Both the position numbers and the translations under genes were made by a program. A stretch of 64,000 bases of DNA from positions 1 through 64,000 of the forward strand of contig NZ_JAYROR010000001.1 in the NCBI RefSeq assembly GCF_041911615.1, in the 5' to 3' direction. Below are positions 32,591-44,764 of the stretch, in pieces. This stretch comes from Zoogloea sp041911615 (GTDB taxonomy: Bacteria > Pseudomonadota > Gammaproteobacteria > Burkholderiales > Rhodocyclaceae). Under the pieces are notes generated by a model. The model saw only the letters and a list, made by a program, of their open reading frames with translations. It was not told the origin of the DNA and made no database searches. Position 1 is the stretch's first letter. The number at the start of each line of letters is the position of its first letter.

Positions 32591-35298
32591 GACGACTTGG
32601 GCGTGAAGCGGACACGGAGCCCCTCGAACTGCTCGCTGGCGATGGCCTTGGCGTGGCCTTGGGCATTGGTCACACCCGATTCGACAGCCCCGTCGGCGCG
32701 GGTGATTTCGTAGTTGGCGCCGGTAATCGGCTGGCCGTCGGTGGGGCGCACGAATACCGGGGTGCGCCCCACGTCCGCGTCGGCGAAGCGTGGCAATTCG
32801 GCGGCCTGGGTGGCGGGGCCGCTCCAGTCGTGGCGAGCAGCCTTGAGGGCGATGGTACCGTCGCAGCCCAGTTCGATCTTGCCGTTGCCGAGCTTGAGGT
32901 AGCAGCCATCGGCGGTCGCCAGCAGGATTTCCTTGGCGGCGAGCGCCTGGATCTGCCCGTCGCTGGCGGAGAGCTTGAGGTGCCGTGCGGCCTGGATGTC
33001 CACGTCGTCGTGCTGGGCCTGGATGCCGACCGGCCCCCGGTGGGCGATGAAACGGGCGCCACCGGATTGGGCGAACAGGGAGATGCCGGTGCCCGCGTTG
33101 GCGATGAGGCGTTCGGCCGCGCTGATCTGGCAATGCTTGAGGGCGACCGAGTCGAGGTTGCCCCCCGCATGATTGATGATGCTGGCCGGGCTGGACAGGT
33201 GTATGCCGGCCGGCGCGGTGATGGCGACGAGCGGCGTCGCACCGCCGCCGGCCCGCGGCGCGGTGTTCGTTCCGTTGTCCCAATCGCGCAGAGCAGCATG
33301 GGTGCTGGTCTGGGGGGCGGGGTCGGCGGCAGCGGCGGCGTTGTCGGCCGCGTATTGGCCCAGTTCCTTGAACAGCGCCACGCATTCCTCCATCAACGAC
33401 AAGGTTTCTTCGCGGGCGAGTTGGCGGCTGGCGGGGTCGAGGCGGGCAAAGGTGCTGACCAGCAGGCCGCGGGCGGCGCGCAGGGCACCTGCGGCCTGGG
33501 TGGCCAGTTCGAAGCCTTCGCCGCGGGGTGAGGAATCGCCGTGCTCCCGCGCGGTGCCGAGCCAGCCCTGGTTGAGCTGGGTGGCCCCGTGGCTCGAGAA
33601 GAGCTGGCTGCCGACTTGCCCTCCGCTATCGTCGAAACGGAGCTGGTTGTAACCCTCTCCGCGGAACTCACGGGAACGCAGGCCCGACAGGGCGTCATTG
33701 GCAGGCAGCCCCGCTTTCTCGGAGAAGCGAACGGGCTCGTGGAGACCGTCGTACAAACCACCGAGGGCGATGGGTTTGTCGGGATGCCCTTGAATGAAGC
33801 CGACCAGGATCTCGGCCCCCACGCGCGGCCAGAACGCCGTACCGAACCCGGCGTCGGCCCACGGCTGGAGCACCCGCACCCGTGCGGAATCGCTCGGGGT
33901 CCCGCTGGCACCGGCGCGGGGATGCTCTTCGTCCCGGGCGAACAGAAAACGCACGGCAATGCGCCCTTGCTCGTCGACGTCGACCTCCCGGCCGGATTCG
34001 CCGACGACGATGGCACTGAGGAGACCCGGTCGCGGCACCGTGGACGGATCGTGGAAGGGAACGATGGGAACGTCGCTGCGCACGCATTCGAAGCGATTGC
34101 GATAAAGCGGCAGCGCCCCACCCTCGTCCGGCGCCTCACGCCAGCCCTGGGCAAGCCGACGGGCGAGCACCGGATCGAGCCGAATGGCGTTCGCCACGGA
34201 GACTTCGAGACGCGTCAGGGTGAATTCGCGCTGCGCGGGCGCAAGCAGATCGATACTGGCGTGTCCCGCCAGCGTGAAGCTGCGCCCCGCGGCGAAGCGG
34301 CGCACCACGCTCTCCCCCACCCACCCCTTGGCGGCAAACTCGTGCGCAAGAATGCGCCGGCGCCCAAGTTGCGCGTGGTGAGCGCCGTTGGCGCCAGTAC
34401 GGGGCGGCTCATAGGCGTAATCCACGAGACTGCCGGCCAGCGCCTCGCCGGCCTCGCCTTGATCGAGGGCGCTCACTTCCGCAACGTCGTCCCGACGTAC
34501 CGCCTTGTAATCGAAGCTGCTGCGCGTCACCGCACCCGGCGCGAGGGCGCTCCAGGCCTCCCAGGTATTGACGGTATCGCGGGTTTCGGTGGCGTCGGCA
34601 CGCTGAAAACGAACCCATCCCAACGAATCGGCGACATAGATCGCCGGCCCATCGGCCAGCATGAGCGCGTGGATAGGATGGCCATCTTCCCAAGTGCAAC
34701 GTAAGTGCCAGGCGATACCTTCCTGAGTCCATAGTCGCATGAGGAAATCCGCGTCGCTCTCCCCGGCCTGCATCGTGAAAGCCCGCGCCGGGTAGTGCCC
34801 CTCCAGACCATCGAAGGCAAACCGGAACGCGGCAGCGAGAACGCGGTTACGCCCAAGATGCTCGGCGAGGATCTGCTCGGTAATCTGCGGGATGGAAAGC
34901 TCGCGAAAGACCCGCCATGTTCGGCGATGGGCGAGAACACCGAGCGCACTCTCAACGCGCAACTCGAAAACCGTCGCCGCACCGTCCGACAAGATCTGCT
35001 CGACTCCAGTGACGATTCCACACACCCAACGGCAACCGCCCATGTCGTCGCCAATGGAAAGCCCCACCGGCAAACCCTGGATATTTTTCAGGGACAGCTC
35101 GACGTCATCCCCCAGGCACTGCACGCGATAAGCCCATACGCCGCTGACGCCCTCCTCGCCCTCCGCACGGTAGGCGACCAGCTGTCGGACGGCTTCGGGG
35201 GCACTCTCGGGAAAACAGATCTTGAGGACGCGAACCGCTTGGGAAAGCGCCAACATCGCACTGCGTACGGCAGCGTAAAGACTGGATTCTGAACTCAT
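32587..35298 (-). CDS. vgrG: T6SS spike protein VgrG with C-terminal transthyretin-like extension
   Basis: 903 residues. The N-terminal gp27-like part contains GHYPARAFTMQAGESDADFLMRL, and the gp5 OB-fold region contains DEQGRIAVRFLFARDE and VRVLQPWADAGFGTAFWPRVGAEILVGF with HPDKPIALGGLYDG. A DUF2345 beta-helix spike follows (about 640-810). The last 60 residues (PVFVRPTDGQPITGANYEI...) resemble the transthyretin-like extensions that bind lipase effectors in other VgrGs. The Shine-Dalgarno before 35298 is weak, so the exact start is uncertain. It is followed by tle3, tla3 and PAAR in one operon; no core T6SS genes are in the window. Confidence 0.93.
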   Translation of the reverse strand: MSSESSLYAAVRSAMLALSQAVRVLKICFPESAPEAVRQLVAYRAEGEEGVSGVWAYRVQCLGDDVELSLKNIQGLPVGLSIGDDMGGCRWVCGIVTGVEQILSDGAATVFELRVESALGVLAHRRTWRVFRELSIPQITEQILAEHLGRNRVLAAAFRFAFDGLEGHYPARAFTMQAGESDADFLMRLWTQEGIAWHLRCTWEDGHPIHALMLADGPAIYVADSLGWVRFQRADATETRDTVNTWEAWSALAPGAVTRSSFDYKAVRRDDVAEVSALDQGEAGEALAGSLVDYAYEPPRTGANGAHHAQLGRRRILAHEFAAKGWVGESVVRRFAAGRSFTLAGHASIDLLAPAQREFTLTRLEVSVANAIRLDPVLARRLAQGWREAPDEGGALPLYRNRFECVRSDVPIVPFHDPSTVPRPGLLSAIVVGESGREVDVDEQGRIAVRFLFARDEEHPRAGASGTPSDSARVRVLQPWADAGFGTAFWPRVGAEILVGFIQGHPDKPIALGGLYDGLHEPVRFSEKAGLPANDALSGLRSREFRGEGYNQLRFDDSGGQVGSQLFSSHGATQLNQGWLGTAREHGDSSPRGEGFELATQAAGALRAARGLLVSTFARLDPASRQLAREETLSLMEECVALFKELGQYAADNAAAAADPAPQTSTHAALRDWDNGTNTAPRAGGGATPLVAITAPAGIHLSSPASIINHAGGNLDSVALKHCQISAAERLIANAGTGISLFAQSGGARFIAHRGPVGIQAQHDDVDIQAARHLKLSASDGQIQALAAKEILLATADGCYLKLGNGKIELGCDGTIALKAARHDWSGPATQAAELPRFADADVGRTPVFVRPTDGQPITGANYEITRADGAVESGVTNAQGHAKAIASEQFEGLRVRFTPKSS

Positions 35299-35617
35299 CG
35301 CGATTCGCCCGGCCTCGCCCGAATGCGCTTCGAACGAATGACACGGAACTCCCTCTGTTTTTAACTGTAATTAATTATACATAAATTTCATACAGATATA
35401 CTCAAAGCATTTTTAACGCGACTTTGACCGCAGCGATGGTGACTTGCCGACACATTGGCGATCCCACCCAAACCCAATCACCCGAACGCTCGCCAGAGCC
35501 GGATGACGAACCATGCCGATCCGCCTCCGATGCAACTTTCACGTCTCGCGCCAGGACGCCGCAAAAACAAAAAGCCCGGGTTGCCCCGGGCTTTTCGCTG
35601 TCTGAGCGGCTGACGGA
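35299..35617. other. Intergenic region upstream of vgrG, AT-rich promoter zone
   Basis: This 319-bp gap separates vgrG (start 35298) from the gltD stop (35618). Positions 35358-35418 are strikingly AT-rich compared with the surroundings and include a minus-strand TATAAT at 35379-35374 facing vgrG. A TTGAGT at 35405-35400 is 20 bp from it, too far for a standard promoter spacing. The gltD terminator lies at 35570-35596. The short open frames here look like chance. Low-GC promoter DNA of this kind is often a target of H-NS-like silencing of T6SS islands, which I only infer. Confidence 0.5.
35570..35596. terminator. Intrinsic terminator after gltD
   Basis: AAAAGCCCGGG-TTGC-CCCGGGCTTTT, a near-perfect stem with A/T runs on both sides and further T residues on the minus strand (complement of AAAAACAAAAA). 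It lies 22 nt downstream of the gltD stop and ends the gltBD transcript; its symmetry would also stop plus-strand transcription. Confidence 0.85.
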
Positions 35618-37084
35618 TCAGCGCGGCAGCAGGGACGACCCCATCAGGAAGGCGTCGACCTCGCGGGCGGCCTGACGACCTTCGCGAATCGCCCACACCA
35701 CCAGCGACTGGCCCCGACGCACGTCGCCGGCCGCAAAGACCTTGTCGACGTTCGTGCGGTAGCAGCCTTCACCGTCGGTGCTTGCCTTGGCGTTGTTGCG
35801 GGCATCCTTTACGACCCCGAAGGCTTCGAGCAGCGTCCCCACCGGGTTGGTGAAGCCCATCGCCAGGAATGCCGCATCGCAGGGCAGTTCGAACTCGGAA
35901 CCGGCGACTTCGGACATCTTGCCGTCCTTCCAATCGAGGCGGACGGCCTTCAGCGCCTTCACGTTGCCGTTGCCATCGTCAACGAAACCCTTGGTGGCCA
36001 CCGCGAAATCGCGGGAGCAACCTTCGTCGTGGGACGACGAGGTGCGCAGCTTGTACGGCCAGTACGGCCAGGTCAGCGCGCGGTTCTCGGTTTCGGGCGG
36101 CATCGGCATCAGCTCGAACTGAGTCACAGAGGCAGCACCGTGACGGTTGGAGGTCCCCACGCAGTCGGAGCCGGTGTCACCGCCGCCGATCACGACAACA
36201 TGCTTGCCCTTGACGTTGATCGGGTTGGCGATGCCCTGCTGGACTTCCTTGTTCTGCGGAATCAGGAATTCGAGCGCGGCGTGGATGCCCTTCAGTTCGC
36301 GGCCCGGGACCGGCAGGTCACGCGGCACTTCGGAACCGGCAGCCAGGATCACGGCGTCGAAGTCAGCCTTGAGCTGGTCAGCGGACACGAACTCTGTGGC
36401 GTCGTTGTTGATGCCGGCGGGCAGGTTCTTGTCGCCAACGAGCACCTTGGTCTTGAAGGTGACACCCTCGGCTTTCATCTGCTCGACGCGACGGTCGATG
36501 ACCGACTTGTCGAGCTTGAAGTCGGGGATGCCGAAGCCGAGCAGACCGCCGATGCGGCTGCTCTTCTCGAACACCGTCACGTCGTGACCCACGCGGGCCA
36601 GCTGCTGCGCCGCAGCCAGGCCAGCCGGGCCGGAACCGACGATGGCGACCTTCTTGCCGGTCTTGGTGGTGGCCGGCTGGGGCTTGACCCAGCCGTTTTC
36701 CCAGGCCTTGTCGATGATCGCGTGCTCGATCGACTTGATACCCACGGCTTCGACGTTGATGTTCAGCGTGCAGGCGGCCTCACAGGGCGCCGGACAGATG
36801 CGGCCGGTGAAGTCCGGGAAGTTGTTGGTCGAGTGCAGAACCTCGATCGCCTCCTTCCAGTTGCCACGGTAAACCAGGTCATTCCAGTCGGGAATGATGT
36901 TGTTCACCGGACAGCCGTTGTTGCAGAACGGGATGCCGCAATCCATGCAGCGCGCGCCCTGCTTGGCGGCATCTTCGTCGGAGAGCGTGACGACGAACTC
37001 CTTGTAGTTCTTGAGACGCTCCTCGACGGGTGCGTAGGCCTCGGAAAGACGTTCGAATTCGAGGAACCCAGTTGGCTTGCCCAT
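35618..37084 (-). CDS. gltD: Glutamate synthase (NADPH) small subunit GltD
   Basis: 488 residues. N-terminal iron-sulfur region with CMDCGIPFCNNGCP and CPAPCEAAC. An FAD-binding site VAIVGSGPAGLAAAQQLAR follows at about 148-166, and an NADPH-binding GGGDTGSDCVGTS region near 300. A second nucleotide-binding end includes AAGDVRRGQSLVVWAI. It passes electrons from NADPH to the GltB subunit, which makes two glutamates from glutamine and 2-oxoglutarate. It begins 1 nt after the gltB stop, so translation is coupled. Confidence 0.96.
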   Translation of the reverse strand: MGKPTGFLEFERLSEAYAPVEERLKNYKEFVVTLSDEDAAKQGARCMDCGIPFCNNGCPVNNIIPDWNDLVYRGNWKEAIEVLHSTNNFPDFTGRICPAPCEAACTLNINVEAVGIKSIEHAIIDKAWENGWVKPQPATTKTGKKVAIVGSGPAGLAAAQQLARVGHDVTVFEKSSRIGGLLGFGIPDFKLDKSVIDRRVEQMKAEGVTFKTKVLVGDKNLPAGINNDATEFVSADQLKADFDAVILAAGSEVPRDLPVPGRELKGIHAALEFLIPQNKEVQQGIANPINVKGKHVVVIGGGDTGSDCVGTSNRHGAASVTQFELMPMPPETENRALTWPYWPYKLRTSSSHDEGCSRDFAVATKGFVDDGNGNVKALKAVRLDWKDGKMSEVAGSEFELPCDAAFLAMGFTNPVGTLLEAFGVVKDARNNAKASTDGEGCYRTNVDKVFAAGDVRRGQSLVVWAIREGRQAAREVDAFLMGSSLLPR

Positions 37085-37085
37085 G

Positions 37086-41762
<4,677 letters not shown>

Positions 41763-41995
41763 CTTGTTTTTCCTCGACACAACACACACCGGCGCTCGCG
41801 TTGCTGTAACGCCGGACCTTCAAACTGCGGAAAATCGCCCCGTCCGAACCGTGAAAAAGCCGGCAGTATGGCCGGCCGGCTACGCGAGATCCCGACGAGG
41901 AGACCGTTCAAACACATTGGGCGAGGGTCGAATATACCGCTGCAGACGCCTGTCCTTCAAGGATTTTTTGCGCTGCCGCAAGCCCTCGGGTAGCG

Positions 41996-43120
41996 TCAGC
42001 CGATCTCGCCGACAGCAAACAGGCGCCGATGTTCCTTCATGGCGTAGCGATCGGTCATGCCGGCGATGTAATCGGCGATCGCCCGAGGCTTGTCCGCCCG
42101 CGCCATCTGCTGATATTGCGGCGGCAGCAGGCGCGGATCGTTCATGAATGCGGCGAACAGATCCTGGATGATGCGCCGGGCCTTGTCGGTCATGCGCAGC
42201 ACCTGATAGTGGTGGTAGAGGTTGTCGCGCAGGAAGGTCTTGAGAACCCGCAGGTCGGGCAGCAGCTCCGCGCTGTAGGCCACCAGGCGTGGCGCGGCGC
42301 GTACGTCGGCGAGGCTCGTCACCGCAGCGGCGGCGATGTTGGCGCGGGTCTGTTCGATAAGATCGACGGCCATCAGGTTGATCATGCGCCGGATCGTTTC
42401 GTGGATCAGCCGTCGCCCGGCGAGACCCGGGTATCGCGCTTCGACGAGCTTGCGGTTGCGGACAAACACCGGCACGGCATCGAGCTGCTCGAGGGTGATC
42501 AGACCAGATCGCAGGCCGTCATCCACGTCGTGATTGTTGTAGGCAATCTCGTCGGCGAGATTCGCGAGTTGCGCCTCGAGAGACGGCTGGCGACCTTCGA
42601 GGAAACGCCGACCGACGTCGCCGAGGAGTTCGGCGTGCTTCGGCGAGCAGTGCTTGAGGATCCCTTCCCGCGTTTCGTGGAGCAGGTTGAGGCCATTGAA
42701 CTCGGCGTAGCTCTCCTCGAGGATGTCGACGGTGCGCAGCGACTGCAGGTTGTGCTCGAAACCGCCGAAATCCTTCATGCAGGCGTTGAGCGCCTCCTGG
42801 CCTGCGTGGCCGAACGGGGTGTGACCAAGATCGTGCGAGAGCGCCACCGCCTCGGCGAGATCCTCGTTGAGGCGCAGCGCGCGGGCGATCGAACGGGTGA
42901 TCTGGGCGACCTCAATGCTGTGGGTCAGGCGCGTGCGGAACAGGTCGCCTTCGTGGTTCACGAAGACCTGGGTCTTGTATTCGAGCCGGCGGAACGCGGT
43001 GCAATGCACGATGCGGTCGCGGTCCCGCTGGAACTCGCCCCTGGCCAGCGGCGCCGGCTCGGAAATCTGCCGCCCGCGGGAATTGGCTTCCGTGACAGCG
43101 TAAGGGGCAAGTTCGATCAT
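41996..43120 (-). CDS. dgt: dGTP triphosphohydrolase-family protein Dgt
   Basis: 374 residues. HD-superfamily metal site: RTRLTHSIEVAQITRSIA and ALSHDLGHTPFGHAGQEALN, then NLADEIAYNNHDVDDGL, the usual order in dGTPase-like enzymes. These hydrolyse deoxynucleoside triphosphates to the nucleoside and tripolyphosphate. The length matches the shorter Dgt-like class rather than the 505-residue E. coli enzyme, so substrate range may differ. It lies 16 nt downstream of aroB in the pil-aroKB-dgt-gltBD order. Confidence 0.9.
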   Translation of the reverse strand: MIELAPYAVTEANSRGRQISEPAPLARGEFQRDRDRIVHCTAFRRLEYKTQVFVNHEGDLFRTRLTHSIEVAQITRSIARALRLNEDLAEAVALSHDLGHTPFGHAGQEALNACMKDFGGFEHNLQSLRTVDILEESYAEFNGLNLLHETREGILKHCSPKHAELLGDVGRRFLEGRQPSLEAQLANLADEIAYNNHDVDDGLRSGLITLEQLDAVPVFVRNRKLVEARYPGLAGRRLIHETIRRMINLMAVDLIEQTRANIAAAAVTSLADVRAAPRLVAYSAELLPDLRVLKTFLRDNLYHHYQVLRMTDKARRIIQDLFAAFMNDPRLLPPQYQQMARADKPRAIADYIAGMTDRYAMKEHRRLFAVGEIG

Positions 43121-43136
43121 GGCATCGGCCTGGGTG

Positions 43137-44216
43137 TCAGCAGCAGGCGTCGATGCTGGCGCGAATGTCGTCGGCGCGGGCTTCGGCAGTGATCACCGCA
43201 TGCCCGATCGCCTTGAGGAGCACGAGACGCAGCGTGCCGTCGGTCACTTTCTTGTCGTGGGCCATCAGTTCGAGATAGCGCTCGGCACCCAGCCGCGCCC
43301 CCTTGACCGGCAGGCCGGCGCGGCGATGGATGGCGACGACCCGCTCCACGTCCGCATCGGTGAGCCAGCCGAGGCGACGGGACAGATCCGCGGCCATGAC
43401 GGCACCGGCCGCGACCGCCTCGCCATGCAGCCATTCGCCGTAGCCCAGCCCGGTCTCGATGGCGTGACCGAAGGTGTGGCCGAGATTGAGCGTCGCACGT
43501 TCGCCCTGCTCGGTCTCGTCGGCGGTAACCACCTCTGCCTTGTTGCGGCAGGAGCGCTCGACAGCCTCGGCAAGGGCATCGGGGTCCCGCGCCAGCAGAC
43601 GCTCGACGTTCGCCTCGATCCATTCGAGAAAGGGAAGATCGCGGATCAGGCCATACTTGATGACTTCGGCCAGACCGGCCTTCAGCTCCCGGTCCGGCAG
43701 GGTGTTGAGGGCGGTGGTGTCGGCAAGCACCAGCTTAGGCTGGTAAAAGGCGCCGATCATGTTCTTGCCGAGAGGATGATTGATCGCGGTCTTGCCGCCG
43801 ACCGACGAATCGACCTGGGACAGCAGGGTCGTCGGCACCTGGATGAAGGGCACGCCGCGCTGGTAGGTCGCGGCGGCGAAACCGACCATGTCGCCGATGA
43901 CCCCGCCACCGAGGGCGATCAGCGTCGTGCTGCGGTCGCAGCGCTCGGCGAGGAGACCGTCGAAGATCAGGTTGAGGGTCTGCCAATCCTTGTGCGCCTC
44001 ACCGTCGGGCAGGACGATCCGCGTCACCCTGAGCCCCTGGGCTTCGAGGCCGGCGACGAAGGCGTCGAGATACAGCGGGCCGACCACGTCGTTGGTGATG
44101 ACGGCAATGCGCCGGGTCTTGAGATGCGGAAGGATCAGCGCGGGATTGGAGAGCAGCCCGGCCCCGATGTGGATCGGGTAGCTGCGTTCGGCCAGTTCAA
44201 CGTTCAGAGTGCGCAT
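43137..44216 (-). CDS. aroB: 3-dehydroquinate synthase AroB
   Basis: 359 residues. It catalyses the second step of the shikimate pathway (DAHP to 3-dehydroquinate) with NAD and a divalent metal. Visible features: the NAD-binding loop ALGGGVIGDMVGFAAATYQRG, VPTTLLSQVDSSVGGKTAINHPLGKN, and metal ligands in LNLGHTFGHAIE and GLAEVIKYG. It starts within the end of aroK (13-nt overlap), so the two genes are translated from one mRNA. Confidence 0.97.
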   Translation of the reverse strand: MRTLNVELAERSYPIHIGAGLLSNPALILPHLKTRRIAVITNDVVGPLYLDAFVAGLEAQGLRVTRIVLPDGEAHKDWQTLNLIFDGLLAERCDRSTTLIALGGGVIGDMVGFAAATYQRGVPFIQVPTTLLSQVDSSVGGKTAINHPLGKNMIGAFYQPKLVLADTTALNTLPDRELKAGLAEVIKYGLIRDLPFLEWIEANVERLLARDPDALAEAVERSCRNKAEVVTADETEQGERATLNLGHTFGHAIETGLGYGEWLHGEAVAAGAVMAADLSRRLGWLTDADVERVVAIHRRAGLPVKGARLGAERYLELMAHDKKVTDGTLRLVLLKAIGHAVITAEARADDIRASIDACC

Positions 44217-44731
44217 ATCGCCTGCAATTCCTTTTCGATCAGCCTCACCATCGCGTGGGGCGTACCGCGGCCGCCCTCGACGATGATGTGGGCAACCTCG
44301 CGGTAGAGGGGGTCTCGGGCGACGTAGAGATCCTGCAAGCGCCCCTTCGGATCCGGCACCTGCAACAGTGGGCGCGTGCGGTCATGACGCGTCCGTTCCC
44401 ACAGGACGGGCGGCGTCACGTTGAGGTAGATCACCACGCCCCGTTCGGCGAGCATCGCCCGGTTTTCCGGCCGGGTGACCGCGCCGCCGCCGGTGGCGAG
44501 GATCAGGTCCGTCTCCTGAGTCAGTGCGTCGAGGGTCTGCGTCTCGCGACGCCGGAAGCCCTCCTCGCCCTCGATCTCGAAGATCGTCGGGATCTTCACG
44601 CCGGTTCGCGCTTCGATCTCCTGATCGCAATCGACAAAACGTCGGCCGAGACGCTTTGCAAGCTCCCGGCCGACGGTGGTCTTCCCCGAGCCGGGCATGC
44701 CGACTAGGACGATACTGCAAGGTGACTTCAA
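44204..44731 (-). CDS. aroK: Shikimate kinase AroK
   Basis: 175 residues. It phosphorylates shikimate at the 3-hydroxyl. P-loop GMPGSGKTT (residues 11-19), shikimate-binding DCDQEIEARTG and FRRRE, and ATGGGAVTRPENRAML near residue 80. The start is TTG at 44731 with GGGAA upstream; no ATG precedes the P-loop within the frame, so the unusual start seems real. It overlaps aroB by 13 nt and follows an Ig-like lipoprotein gene rather than pilQ directly. Confidence 0.95.
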   Translation of the reverse strand: MKSPCSIVLVGMPGSGKTTVGRELAKRLGRRFVDCDQEIEARTGVKIPTIFEIEGEEGFRRRETQTLDALTQETDLILATGGGAVTRPENRAMLAERGVVIYLNVTPPVLWERTRHDRTRPLLQVPDPKGRLQDLYVARDPLYREVAHIIVEGGRGTPHAMVRLIEKELQAICAL

Positions 44732-44764
44732 ACTTGTTCCCGGGTCCAGATAAAGGCCAAGCGC

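Noticed and set aside
35105..35344. Minus-strand frame starting GTG with a good GAGGGAG site upstream of vgrG
   Set aside because: It overlaps vgrG out of frame, and the arginine/serine-rich translation is a shadow.
35424..35675. 83-codon plus-strand frame in the vgrG-gltD gap
   Set aside because: It runs through the gltD terminator and into the gltD end, has no ribosome-binding site, and its sequence is not protein-like.
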